64,000 nt of DNA. Source: Labrenzia sp. R4_2. GTDB taxonomy: Bacteria > Pseudomonadota > Alphaproteobacteria > Rhizobiales > Stappiaceae. The DNA lies in NCBI RefSeq assembly GCF_017743865.1, contig NZ_JAGHRJ010000006.1, forward strand, positions 62,001 to 126,000. The letters are read 5' to 3'. Of this stretch, positions 45,106 to 54,183 are shown one piece after another. Position numbers and translations under genes: made by a program. The notes beneath the pieces are model-generated. The model worked only from the letters and a program-made list of their open reading frames with translations, had not been told where the DNA came from and did not search any database. The stretch's first letter is position 1. Every line of letters starts with the position of its first letter.

Positions 45106-45522
45106 TTGACATTTAAGATTAAGAACCAAGTCCCAGAGCCCGAGACCTATTTGCAACTTCGCAAAGACTGCGGCCTTGGTGGTTATGAATTGAAAGCCGC
45201 AGAACTCGGACTGAAGAACAGCCTGCATGCCGTGATGGTATTTGACGGTGACATCCCAATCGGCATGGGGCGCCTTGTCGGAGATGGCGGCCTGTTTGTT
45301 CAGGTTACCGATATCGCCGTGCTGCCCGCGTACCAGGGCAAAGGGCTGGGCCGGATGATCATGGAAAGCCTGCTGTCCTGGGCTGAATCGGAACTGCCAG
45401 TGTCGGCTTATATGAGCCTGATCGCGGATGTGCCCGCCAACAAGCTCTATGAGAATTTCGGCTTTCATGAAACAGCACCGCGGTCTGTGGGCATGGCGCG
45501 CCGTGTTGGGACGTATCCCTGA
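45106..45522 (+). CDS. GNAT family N-acetyltransferase
   Basis: 138 residues, one GNAT domain. Motif A is VTDIAVLPAYQGKGLGRMIM, with the acetyl-CoA pyrophosphate-binding QGKGLG. The C-terminal part NKLYENFGFHETAPRSVGM is typical of small GNATs resembling YhhY/YncA relatives. The start is TTG 45106 with GAGG 6 nt upstream; the ATG at 45087 is out of frame. Substrate unknown. Confidence 0.87.
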   Translation: MTFKIKNQVPEPETYLQLRKDCGLGGYELKAAELGLKNSLHAVMVFDGDIPIGMGRLVGDGGLFVQVTDIAVLPAYQGKGLGRMIMESLLSWAESELPVSAYMSLIADVPANKLYENFGFHETAPRSVGMARRVGTYP

Positions 45523-45630
45523 TACGGTTTCGCCAGTCCATGGATGCCGGTTTCGCATGCTCGCAAATCGGGTCGTCTCCGGTAGCGACGCCGCCTATCG
45601 TCCTTCCAACAACAACGGAGGACGAAGTCC

Positions 45631-46101
45631 ATGTTTCAAATTCAACCACTTCCGGCAGAGCATTTTTCCAGCCTGAATGGTCTTTCTGACGCAGAATTGT
45701 CGGAGCGCGGCGTTCAGGTTCATATCTCAGATGGCGGCTTTCCCTGCCGTGTGTCCCTTGAAGACGTTACGGCGGGCGAGCGTGTGTTTCTTCTGAATTT
45801 CGAGCACCAGCCGGGAAACTCACCCTATCGATCCCGGCACGCGATCTTTGTGAAAGAAGGCGCTGAAGAAGCGCATCCAGACCAAGGCGCAATCCCGGCC
45901 TCAATCACAAGCCGGCTCTTGTCCGTCCGCGCCTTTAACGAAGCGCACGAAATCGTGGATGCGGAAATCATCGAGGGAACCGACGTGCAAGATCTGATCG
46001 CGAAGTTCTTTGAAAGTACCGCTGTGGACTACATCCATCTGCATTATGCACGCCGCGGATGTTTCGCGGCCCGCGTTGTCCGCCCCGAACCAAACGCATA
46101 G
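45631..46101 (+). CDS. DUF1203-like protein
   Basis: 156 residues, cytosolic. Segments such as GGFPCRVSLEDVTAGERVFLL (key residues Pro-Cys-Arg) with NFEHQPGNSPYRSRHAIFV and IHLHYARRGCFA match my memory of the DUF1203 family of unknown function. GGAGG lies upstream of ATG 45631. It follows the GNAT gene by about 108 bases on the same strand. Confidence 0.8.
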   Translation: MFQIQPLPAEHFSSLNGLSDAELSERGVQVHISDGGFPCRVSLEDVTAGERVFLLNFEHQPGNSPYRSRHAIFVKEGAEEAHPDQGAIPASITSRLLSVRAFNEAHEIVDAEIIEGTDVQDLIAKFFESTAVDYIHLHYARRGCFAARVVRPEPNA

Positions 46102-46204
46102 GCCCTCAATGACCGGCGTTGCGTTTGGATAATCCGGCAGATGTCACGTTCGTTTTTCCGATGTTGGGCTATACTCAAAATCAGAATGCTTTGGGAGAAC
46201 ACTC

Positions 46205-47047
46205 ATGGTCACTGCCGCGCAACGCCGTTCCGCCTTCAAGGCCCTCCATGTGAAGGGCAAAGCCTTTTTGATGCCCAACCCGTTCGACATCGGCTCCGCC
46301 CGTATTCTGGACGGCATGCGCTTTGATGCGTTGGCAACCTCCAGTGCCGGGTTTGCCTGGGCCCGGGGTGTTCGGGATGCTGAAGGCCTGATTGGACGGG
46401 ATGATGCGCTGGCGCACGCCGCTGATATCATTTCCGTGACCAGCCTGCCGGTCAACGGCGACCTTGAGAACGGTTTTGGCGACAGCCCTGAAGACGTGGT
46501 TGAAACAATCAAGGGTGCGATCGAAGTTGGTCTTGCCGGGTGCTCCATCGAGGATTATTCGCAGAATCCCAAAAACCCCTTTTACCCGCTGGACTTGGCC
46601 GTTGAACGGATCAAGGCGGCCAGCGCCTACGTCAAGGAAAATGCGCATGAGTTCGTTCTGACGGCCCGCAGTGAAGGCCCGGTAAAGTCGGAGCATGAGC
46701 TGGAACAGACCATCAAACGTCTCAATGCCTTCAAAGATGCAGGCGCTGATTGCGTTTACGCCCCGATGCTCAAGGACAAGGCAAAAATTACCAAAGTGCT
46801 GGAGACCGTCGATGCCCCATTGAACATCCTGGCCGGCCGCCCGAATTTTCATCTCACCCGCAAAGAACTCGGAGATCTCGGTGTTGCCCGGATCTCTATC
46901 GGCGCTGGCCTGGCGCGGCTTGCTTACGGCGCCTTCACGGCCGCGGCAGAAGACATGAAGGACGGCGGCTCGTTCGGCTGCTTCGATCGGGACCCAAGTG
47001 CGGAAATGCCTGTCAATTTCGAAGACTTCATGAAGGCAAAACCCTGA
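46205..47047 (+). CDS. Isocitrate lyase/PEP mutase superfamily protein
   Basis: 280 residues, a TIM-barrel C-C (or P-C) bond lyase of the ICL/PEPM superfamily. Metal-binding acids lie in NGDLENGFG; GCSIEDYSQ and the later VLTARSE are also typical. The KKCGH catalytic loop of true isocitrate lyases is absent, so it is more like oxaloacetate decarboxylase or 2-methylisocitrate lyase relatives. GGGAG lies upstream of ATG 46205. It converges on the AEC transporter gene with nine bases between. Confidence 0.88.
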   Translation: MVTAAQRRSAFKALHVKGKAFLMPNPFDIGSARILDGMRFDALATSSAGFAWARGVRDAEGLIGRDDALAHAADIISVTSLPVNGDLENGFGDSPEDVVETIKGAIEVGLAGCSIEDYSQNPKNPFYPLDLAVERIKAASAYVKENAHEFVLTARSEGPVKSEHELEQTIKRLNAFKDAGADCVYAPMLKDKAKITKVLETVDAPLNILAGRPNFHLTRKELGDLGVARISIGAGLARLAYGAFTAAAEDMKDGGSFGCFDRDPSAEMPVNFEDFMKAKP

Positions 47048-47056
47048 TCTTTCCGC

Positions 47057-47947
47057 TCATGCTGCCCAGTAGGTCAGTACAAGCGGAAGCGTCAGCAATG
47101 TCATCAGCGTTGATAGGAAAATGAAGCCTGCGACAGCAGGAGCGTCGTCAGGACGATGTTGCGATACCGCCAGGTAGGTTGCGACGGATGGCGGCATAAA
47201 GCAGAGCAGAATGACCGCGTTTTGCTGTGCCCCGCTGAACGGAAATACGCTGGTGAGCGCCAAAGCGGCAACCACGGAAAAGCAGATATGGATCACGGAT
47301 AGCGTGGCTGCGCGGCCGAGATTGCCGAATTTCAGCGTCGCAAGACTGTGGCCCAGCGTCAGCAGCATGATGGGAACGGCAAGCCCGGCGAGAATGCTGA
47401 GGCTCTGATCCACCGGGCCGGGCAAGCTCCAACCCGTCTCCATGAGAACCAAAGCTACCATGACGGCATAAATCACCGGTTGCTTGGCAAGGGTTTTGAA
47501 GTCGGGTTTGCCAATAGGTAGCGCAACCCCGATGGTGAAGATCGCAGCCAGCACCACGACCACGAAACCCAACGCGACCGCCGCACCCTCGGCCCCGAAG
47601 GCCAGCGTCGTAACCGGCAAACCGATATTCCCGACATTCGACAGCATCATGGGAGACAAATAGGCCTGAACCGGCAGACCCAGCAGCTTCAGGATCCCGA
47701 AGCCTAGAACACCGAAAATCAGTATCATGCACGCAGCGGCCAGCAGCACATTCAAAAAGGCGCCGAGTTCGATATGATCTTTAGCAAGGTGAGACAGGAT
47801 CAAGGCCGGGTAGCCGGCATTGGCGACAAGGCTGCCAAACATTTTCCGGTCAAAAGGCGCTCTCAGAACCGCCAGGCCATATCCGAGCAGCACGCACAAA
47901 AGCACGGGCAGCATGACAGTAACGACATGTCCGAAGATTACGTCCAA
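47057..47947 (-). CDS. AEC family transporter
   Basis: 296 residues with about ten membrane segments. AEC (auxin efflux carrier) family members in bacteria carry malate, malonate or other organic acids. Typical parts are NAGYPALILSHLAK and MLSNVGNIGLPVTTLAFG in the two broken helices. It probably starts at TTG 47947; an ATG 33 nt inside would remove half of the first helix. It lies 77 bp after the HTH-citrate synthase gene on the same strand and may be co-transcribed with it. Confidence 0.88.
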   Translation of the reverse strand: MDVIFGHVVTVMLPVLLCVLLGYGLAVLRAPFDRKMFGSLVANAGYPALILSHLAKDHIELGAFLNVLLAAACMILIFGVLGFGILKLLGLPVQAYLSPMMLSNVGNIGLPVTTLAFGAEGAAVALGFVVVVLAAIFTIGVALPIGKPDFKTLAKQPVIYAVMVALVLMETGWSLPGPVDQSLSILAGLAVPIMLLTLGHSLATLKFGNLGRAATLSVIHICFSVVAALALTSVFPFSGAQQNAVILLCFMPPSVATYLAVSQHRPDDAPAVAGFIFLSTLMTLLTLPLVLTYWAA

Positions 47948-48024
47948 GACAGCATCCGCTCCGGCGAACCCAACAATTTTAAAAGCTTAGCCGCGTCAAC
48001 GGCACCTGTTCAATCGAATAGCCA

Positions 48025-49194
48025 TCAACTATCGCGAATTCCGACATAGGTTGCGCGCGGCCGGATCTGTTCTTGCGCGCCATATTGTTCCAACGCGTGC
48101 GCAATCCAACCGGCCATCCGCCCGGCGCAGAAAATGATCTTGCCGCTGTCTTTCGGCAAATCATAGGCCTTCTGCATGGCGGCGAGCGCAAAGTCGATGT
48201 TGGGAAAGAGGCCAAAGAGGTCATGGCCTGCCTTCAGGATTGCCGGCAATTTCTGGACGAAGGGATGATCCGGTTCTGAAGCCATGAGGTTTGTAATCAG
48301 CCAGTGGCCGCGCGGATCCTTGTCGACATAAATCTTATGGCCGAACCCTGGAAGGGTTTCACCGCGTCCCAGCCGGTCGGCAATCAAGGCCTCAACATCC
48401 GTATTCGCATCGATTTCGGCCATCCAGGCATTCGCCCGGCCGGACGCCGCGCCATGGCGTGGTCCCGTGAACGCCCCCAGGCCGGACAAGAGCGCCGCAT
48501 GCAAAGGCGCCCGCGTAGATGCTGCGCAGCGCGCAGCGAAGGTGCTTGTGTTCAGTTCATGATCGGCAGAAAGAACGAGCGCCGCCCGGATCAGGTTCTT
48601 TGCGCGCGATGAAACGTCAAAGGCCTGCGCGATCTGGGTGTGAACGGGGAGGGTTTTCGGTTCGGTTTCGAGAAGAGCGGCAACACCGTAGCGCAGCAGC
48701 GCAGCCCCTTTTGTCCGCAGCAGTTTCACGGCCTGCGTATGGGCTGCCCGGTCCTGCAGGGGCCAGGCTGCCAGCGCCATCATCACCCTGTCCAGCGGCC
48801 CGAGCCCATCGGGAAGTCCGGGCGGCGCTAAGGGCGCAGGTTCGGCAAAGGGATCATCACCGCAATCCCAAAGAAGTGTTGCAACGCTTTCCAAAGTGGC
48901 ATTTTCAGCAAGATCAACAGCCGGTCGCCCACGATAGATAGCACCCTCCTGGGAGATCATAGTGAGCTCGGTTTCCAGCACCGGGTCACCAGTTAACGGG
49001 CGGCTTCCGGACACCTCCTCCGTTGTTCTCCGGCCCTTAAGACGACGCACGTCAGCCGCATCATAGCGCCTTTGTTTGCCTGGCCCGGCGACAGACTCAA
49101 TCAGCCCGCGGCTGACATAGGCATAAAGGGTGGCCGGCTGAACCCCCAGTTCAGCGGCCGCTTCTTTTGCAGAGAGATAGATTGGCGTGTTCAT
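48025..49194 (-). CDS. Citrate synthase fused to an N-terminal helix-turn-helix domain
   Basis: 389 residues. Residues about 6-58 form a MerR/excisionase-like winged HTH (SAKEAAAELGVQPATLYAYV, then a wing and RRYDAADVRRLKGRR). Residues about 75-389 form a citrate synthase domain that keeps the catalytic pattern: the His in TGPRHGAA, the His in GFGHKIY and the Asp in NIDFA. It may be an enzyme, a metabolite-responsive regulator, or both. It is divergent from a second citrate synthase gene 76 bp away. ATG 49194 is preferred over a longer frame to 49272 that crosses the shared promoter. Confidence 0.88.
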   Translation of the reverse strand: MNTPIYLSAKEAAAELGVQPATLYAYVSRGLIESVAGPGKQRRYDAADVRRLKGRRTTEEVSGSRPLTGDPVLETELTMISQEGAIYRGRPAVDLAENATLESVATLLWDCGDDPFAEPAPLAPPGLPDGLGPLDRVMMALAAWPLQDRAAHTQAVKLLRTKGAALLRYGVAALLETEPKTLPVHTQIAQAFDVSSRAKNLIRAALVLSADHELNTSTFAARCAASTRAPLHAALLSGLGAFTGPRHGAASGRANAWMAEIDANTDVEALIADRLGRGETLPGFGHKIYVDKDPRGHWLITNLMASEPDHPFVQKLPAILKAGHDLFGLFPNIDFALAAMQKAYDLPKDSGKIIFCAGRMAGWIAHALEQYGAQEQIRPRATYVGIRDS

Positions 49195-49197
49195 ATA

Positions 49198-49224
49198 TTG
49201 ATTGTATTTATCAAGATTGATCAA
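49198..49224. promoter_or_regulatory. Putative operator between the two citrate synthase genes
   Basis: TTGAT (49198-49202), 7 nt, ATCAA (49210-49214), then the palindrome TTGATCAA (49217-49224): three related half sites in the A/T-rich divergent region, suitable for an autoregulatory HTH protein. Confidence 0.45.
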
Positions 49225-49270
49225 TGCAATGATTTCTTTTTTAGGTACTTGCAAGAACAAGGAGATGATC

Positions 49271-50374
49271 ATGACAAAAGCGCCCGATCCCGGAACCCTG
49301 ACCGCCGATCCAGCCTCTGGCCTGGAAGGTATTGTCGCGGCCCATACAGGCCTGAGCGATGTCGATGGTCAGAACGGCCAACTGGTTCTGCGCGGCAAAC
49401 GGATCGAAGACCTCGCCGGCAAAGTCTGGTTCGAGGAGGCCATCCTTCATCTCTGGCACAGTTATGTCTTTTGTGATGCCGATGAACTTAAAAAGGCCAT
49501 GGGCGATGCACGCCAAGCTGCGTTTTCCAGTGTGCCGTTGATCGAAGCATCTTCCGGAAAGCTGAGTATCTATGAACGGATGCAAGTCGGCCTCGCCGCT
49601 TTGCCGCTTGATCCGGACCGCCCGCAAGCCGTGACAATCAGCGGTGCTCTGCCGGTGTTCCTTGCCGCCGCCTTCCGTGTTTCTGTAGGCGAAAACCCGA
49701 TCGCACCAGATCCGAACCTCACGACAGCGGAAGATCTGTTGCGCATGATGGGAGATGAGGAGCCGGATGCAGAGCACATTGCTGCGCTTGACCGGTATCT
49801 GGTCACCATCCTGGATCACGGATTGAATGCGTCAACGTTCACCGCCCGGGTCATAGGCTCGACGGAAGCCGACATGAAACAGGCTGTGCTTGGCGCCATG
49901 GGGGCCTTGAGCGGTCCGCTTCACGGCGGCGCACCAGGACCGGTGCTCGATATGATTGATGCCATTGGAGCCCCGGAAAACGCAGCAGACTGGATTTCCG
50001 AAGCCTTGAACCGTAAGGAGCGTTTGATGGGGTTTGGACACCGGATCTACCGGACACGGGACCCGCGCGCAGATGTCTTGAAGGCAGGGCTCAAAACACT
50101 TCAGGCTGGAAATCCAAAAGTTAGCCTTGCCGAAAAGATCGAAGAAGCTGCACTCACCGCACTGCGCAAGGCCAAGCCGAACCGGGCGCTCGACACCAAT
50201 GTTGAGTTTTATACAGCGGTCCTGCTTGATGCGGTCGGATTAGACCGCACACTGTTTACGCCGCTCTTTGCTATTGGACGCACGCCGGGCTGGTGCGCGC
50301 ATGTCATGGAGCAGCAGACAACAGGAAAACTGATCCGCCCGGCGTCCCTTTACGTTGGCCCAAAACCGGCGTGA
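49271..50374 (+). CDS. Citrate synthase family protein
   Basis: 367 residues, short bacterial citrate/methylcitrate synthase type. Preserved: HGLNASTFTAR, the catalytic His in SGPLHGGAPG, and the second in GFGHRIYRT. The third catalytic residue, normally Asp in NVDFYS, is Glu here (NVEFYT), which could weaken or change activity. AAGGAG lies 6 nt before ATG 49271. Divergent from the HTH-fused paralogue. The housekeeping citrate synthase (gltA) is probably elsewhere. Confidence 0.88.
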   Translation: MTKAPDPGTLTADPASGLEGIVAAHTGLSDVDGQNGQLVLRGKRIEDLAGKVWFEEAILHLWHSYVFCDADELKKAMGDARQAAFSSVPLIEASSGKLSIYERMQVGLAALPLDPDRPQAVTISGALPVFLAAAFRVSVGENPIAPDPNLTTAEDLLRMMGDEEPDAEHIAALDRYLVTILDHGLNASTFTARVIGSTEADMKQAVLGAMGALSGPLHGGAPGPVLDMIDAIGAPENAADWISEALNRKERLMGFGHRIYRTRDPRADVLKAGLKTLQAGNPKVSLAEKIEEAALTALRKAKPNRALDTNVEFYTAVLLDAVGLDRTLFTPLFAIGRTPGWCAHVMEQQTTGKLIRPASLYVGPKPA

Positions 50375-50381
50375 AACAAGC

Positions 50382-50402
50382 CCGCCCGGTATTGCCGGGC
50401 GG
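50382..50402 (+). terminator. Terminator-like hairpin between citrate synthase and ftsY
   Basis: Perfect 8-bp stem CCGCCCGG / CCGGGCGG with a 5-nt loop, followed only by TTTG. It lies between two convergent genes. Confidence 0.6.
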
Positions 50403-50415
50403 TTTGTCAGTGTAC

Positions 50416-51813
50416 TTAAGCCAAGCCTGCAATTGCCGAGGCGAATTCCTTGGCCGAGAACGGCTCAAGATCTTCCACGCCTTCACCAACTCCGATGAAA
50501 TGAACCGGCAGGCCGTGTTTGGCGGCAATGGCCACCAGAATGCCGCCGCGCGCCGTGCCGTCGAGCTTGGTCATGACAAGCCCGGTGACGCCGGCAACCT
50601 TGCCGAATATCTCGACCTGATTGAGCGCATTTTGCCCTGTTGTCGCATCCAGGGTGAGGAGACAGGTGTGCGGGGCGTCCGGGTCATGTTTCTTGATGAC
50701 GCGAATGACCTTTTCCAGTTCATCCATCAGCTCGGCCTTGTTCTGAAGACGACCGGCGGTGTCGATCAGAAGGACATCGACTTGTTTTTCGGTCGCTTCC
50801 TTCATGGCGTCAAAGGCAAGGCCGGCCGCATCTGCGCCGGTGTCGCGGGCAATGACTTCAGCGCCGGTGCGCTCACCCCAGATCTTGAGCTGTTCGACAG
50901 CAGCCGCGCGGAATGTATCGCCAGCGGCCAGCATGACCGTCTTGCCCTCTTCGCGCAGCTTCTTCGAGAGCTTGCCGATAGTGGTGGTCTTGCCGGTCCC
51001 GTTGACGCCGACCATCAAGACCACGTGCGGTTTCTTGCCGGAATTCAGATCCAGCGGCTCGGCGACAGGTGCCAGAACTTTCTCCACTTCCTCTGAGAGG
51101 ATTTCGCGGACCTCTTCAGGGGAAATTTCCTTGTCGTAGCGGCCGTCGGACAAGCGCTCAGTAATCGCCATCGCCGTATCAACACCAAGATCCGCCTGAA
51201 TCAAAATGTCTTCCAGCTCTTCGAGCATCGCCGCGTCAAGCTTGCGCTTGGTGAAGATGGACGAAATGCCGTCCGTCAATGCGGACGAAGACCGTGAAAG
51301 ACCCTTTTTCAGCCGCTGGAACCAGGAGAGTTTTTCTTCCTCAACGGGTGCAGGAGCAGGCGTCGCCACGACCGGTACGGCGGGTGCAGATGCCTCTGCT
51401 TCCGGTTCAATCTCCGCCGGTTGTTTGATCGTCTCGACGGGTTCCAGAACTTCCGGCGCCTCTTCCGTCGCTGTTTCGTCCGAGGGGCTTTCAACCGGTG
51501 CGTCCGGAAGGCCGGATTCTTTTTCATCTGCACCAAGATCAGCCGAAATATCGACCTCAGGCAGCACAGGCGGAACGGTTGGAGCGATCTGCGGCGACAA
51601 ATCCGGGCCGGTCTGTGCAGACAGGACACTTGGCTCGCTGCCCAGTGCGGCAACGGGCGCAACTTCCATCTCAACTGGCGTCGGCGTGTCGTCCGGCGTT
51701 TCTGCGGCTGGAGAAGTGTCCTCCGGAGCCTCTACAGCTGGGGTTTCAGGCTCATCAGGCGCATCTTTGCCGCCAAAGAGCCGCCCAAAAAACCCGCGCT
51801 TCTTCTCGCTCAT
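50416..51813 (-). CDS. ftsY: Signal recognition particle receptor FtsY
   Basis: 465 residues. Starts MSEKKRGFFGRLFGG (membrane-binding amphipathic segment), then a long acidic Pro/Glu-rich region to about 160, followed by the NG domain with GVNGTGKTTTIGKL, DTAGRLQ and TKLDGTARGG. It docks Ffh-ribosome complexes at the inner membrane. It lies 28 bp after mtaB in the order dapF-mtaB-ftsY common in Hyphomicrobiales; ispZ, which often follows, is absent here. Confidence 0.97.
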   Translation of the reverse strand: MSEKKRGFFGRLFGGKDAPDEPETPAVEAPEDTSPAAETPDDTPTPVEMEVAPVAALGSEPSVLSAQTGPDLSPQIAPTVPPVLPEVDISADLGADEKESGLPDAPVESPSDETATEEAPEVLEPVETIKQPAEIEPEAEASAPAVPVVATPAPAPVEEEKLSWFQRLKKGLSRSSSALTDGISSIFTKRKLDAAMLEELEDILIQADLGVDTAMAITERLSDGRYDKEISPEEVREILSEEVEKVLAPVAEPLDLNSGKKPHVVLMVGVNGTGKTTTIGKLSKKLREEGKTVMLAAGDTFRAAAVEQLKIWGERTGAEVIARDTGADAAGLAFDAMKEATEKQVDVLLIDTAGRLQNKAELMDELEKVIRVIKKHDPDAPHTCLLTLDATTGQNALNQVEIFGKVAGVTGLVMTKLDGTARGGILVAIAAKHGLPVHFIGVGEGVEDLEPFSAKEFASAIAGLA

Positions 51814-51841
51814 AAGTCCGCCTTAAAAACTCGGCCGCCGC

Positions 51842-53110
51842 TCAAGCCGCCTTGGAAAGGGCTTCGCCCAAAAGATGGCGTCCGGTATGGCCGATAATTC
51901 TCGTTTCGACAATCTCTCCGGCTATTCCGCCTGCAAGTTCAACCTGGGTGAACTGTTCCGTGCGGCCAAGGCCTTCTTTCTCGATGAGAACGGGCCGGAC
52001 CTTACCAACTTCCATCGCCAAATGCTGTGCAAGAACTTCCGCGCCTTTTTCGCGCAGACGCGCGCCACGTTCCTTGATGATGCTCCGGTCAAGCTGTGGC
52101 ATCCGCGCAGCCGGTGTTCCGGGTCGCGGCGAAAATGGGAAGACGTGGAGGTGTGTCAAACCGCATTCGTCGACGATCTTGAGCGAATTCAAAAACATCT
52201 CTTCGGTTTCTGTCGGAAAACCGGCGATGATATCGGCGCCAAACACCACATCCGGGCGCATCTTGCGGACATCTTCGCAGAATTTGATCGTATCGGCGCG
52301 CAGATGGCGCCGCTTCATCCGCTTCAGAATCATGTCGTCGCCCGCCTGCAGGGATAGATGAAAATGCGGCATCAACCGGTGATCATCGGCGATCACCTGC
52401 ATCAGATCCTCATCCGCCTCGATGGAATCGATCGAGGACAGGCGCAACCGCTTGAGATCTGGAACCATCTTCAAGATCTTGGCCGTCAAGGTGCCGAGCT
52501 TCGGTTCACCCGGCAGATCCGCGCCGTAAGACGTGATATCAACACCGGTCAGGACAATTTCATTGTAGCCGTTGTCAACCAACCGTTTGATCTGATCGAT
52601 CACAACGCCCATCGGCACGGAACGGGAATTGCCGCGGCCATAGGGAATGATGCAAAAGGTGCAGCGGTGATCACAGCCGTTCTGGACCTGAACGAAGGCC
52701 CGGGCACGGCCAGTCAAACCGTCGATCAGGTGACCGGCAGTTTCCTCGACACTCATGATGTCGTTGACGCGCACCCTCTCGGTCTCTGAGATGCCAAACG
52801 CTGCGACATCGGCGTAGGACTTGCGCTCCAGCTTCTCGGTGTTGCCGAGAACCAGATCAACCTCGGTCATCTCCGAAAACGTATCAGTCTCGGTTTGCGC
52901 CGCACAGCCGGTAACAATGACCTTGGCGTCCGGATCGTCGCGCTTGGCCTTGCGCACGGCTTGGCGCGCCTGACGCACGGCTTCATTCGTCACCGCGCAG
53001 GTGTTGATGAGGATGGCGTTCTTGAGACCCGCGGCTTCGGCTTCACGTTTCATCACCTCCGACTCGTAGGAATTGAGCCGGCAGCCAAAAGTTACGACGT
53101 CGATGGTCAT
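51842..53110 (-). CDS. mtaB: tRNA t6A37 methylthiotransferase MtaB
   Basis: 422 residues, a radical SAM methylthiotransferase that makes ms2t6A in tRNAs reading ANN codons. N-terminal MTTase domain with Cys in FGCRLN, INTCAVT and GCAAQ for one cluster; radical SAM CxxxCxxC in GCDHRCTFCIIPYGRG; C-terminal TRAM region. The ATG at 53110 overlaps the dapF stop (ATGA), so the genes are coupled. A longer frame to 53161 lies within dapF. Confidence 0.95.
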   Translation of the reverse strand: MTIDVVTFGCRLNSYESEVMKREAEAAGLKNAILINTCAVTNEAVRQARQAVRKAKRDDPDAKVIVTGCAAQTETDTFSEMTEVDLVLGNTEKLERKSYADVAAFGISETERVRVNDIMSVEETAGHLIDGLTGRARAFVQVQNGCDHRCTFCIIPYGRGNSRSVPMGVVIDQIKRLVDNGYNEIVLTGVDITSYGADLPGEPKLGTLTAKILKMVPDLKRLRLSSIDSIEADEDLMQVIADDHRLMPHFHLSLQAGDDMILKRMKRRHLRADTIKFCEDVRKMRPDVVFGADIIAGFPTETEEMFLNSLKIVDECGLTHLHVFPFSPRPGTPAARMPQLDRSIIKERGARLREKGAEVLAQHLAMEVGKVRPVLIEKEGLGRTEQFTQVELAGGIAGEIVETRIIGHTGRHLLGEALSKAA

Positions 53111-54018
53111 GACGCGGCCCCAGCTTCCAGGGGCGCGTCTCCGCCGGCCGTCTTGCGCCATGTGAGCGTCTCGAGATCAACTTCGCCTTCGAATTCAACT
53201 TCCGTCAGGCCGGTCATCAGCACATGACCATCCGTTTCCCGCCACTCAATGCCGATCGGACCGCCGGGCAGGTGAATGGTGGTTTTGCGTCCAGTCTTGT
53301 CGTCCCGCGCGGCTGCAACCCCGACAGCACACGCGGCTGTGCCGCAGGCAAGTGTCAGACCGGCCCCGCGTTCCCAGACCTTCACACGGATCTGATCGTC
53401 ATCGAAAATATGCGCCAAAGAGATGTTCGCACCTTCCGGAAAGATCGGATGACGCTCCAAAAGCGGACCAACCCGGACAAGATCGTAGGCCTCGACATCC
53501 TTGACCCAGAAGATCGCGTGCGGATTGCCCATATTGACGACGGCCGGCGTGTGCAGGACCGGCTCATCAATCGGCCCGATCTGCAGCTCGATCGCCCGTG
53601 TATCGGCAAACTCTTCAGCCAAGGGGATCTGATCCCAATTGAGGCGCGGCTTGCCCATATCGACGGTCACATTTCGCAGACCGGCAGCGTCAAAGGCATG
53701 CAGAAGACCGGCATTGGTCTCGATTGTGACGAGATCCTTGGTGCTTTCTTCCATTAGGAGGCGGCCAATGCAGCGCGTGGCGTTGCCACAGGCGTCGACC
53801 TGACCGCCATCACTGTTGTGAATCCGCATGAAGGCATCGACACCACACGTGGACCGCTCAACCGTGATCATTTGATCAAAGCCAATGCCATGCTCCCGAT
53901 CGCCCAATTCGGCAATCTGATCCTTGGTCAGGCGCAGCGGTTTTTCCCGCGCGTCCCAGACCACGAAATCATTGCCAAGGCCGTTCATCTTCAAAAAGGG
54001 TCTGGTTTCAGACGCCAT
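53107..54018 (-). CDS. dapF: Diaminopimelate epimerase
   Basis: 303 residues. Converts LL-DAP to meso-DAP for lysine and peptidoglycan. The two catalytic Cys are in GGQVDACGNATRC and TLACGTAACAVG. NGLGNDFVV near the start is typical. Probable promoter in 54019-54183. First gene of dapF-mtaB-ftsY. Confidence 0.97.
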   Translation of the reverse strand: MASETRPFLKMNGLGNDFVVWDAREKPLRLTKDQIAELGDREHGIGFDQMITVERSTCGVDAFMRIHNSDGGQVDACGNATRCIGRLLMEESTKDLVTIETNAGLLHAFDAAGLRNVTVDMGKPRLNWDQIPLAEEFADTRAIELQIGPIDEPVLHTPAVVNMGNPHAIFWVKDVEAYDLVRVGPLLERHPIFPEGANISLAHIFDDDQIRVKVWERGAGLTLACGTAACAVGVAAARDDKTGRKTTIHLPGGPIGIEWRETDGHVLMTGLTEVEFEGEVDLETLTWRKTAGGDAPLEAGAAS

Positions 54019-54183
54019 ACCGGGTGCACTTTATCTTTTGGGTGTTGAGATCCAGGCGCATTTCATCGCCATAGTCCGCCTTATATGGCGGATTTGTGAA
54101 GAAATTACCAGATCTCTCCACCCAAAGGGTTGGCAGTGCAGATGTGCAATGACGGCATGGCGGTGCTGAACCGTCGTGCCTCC

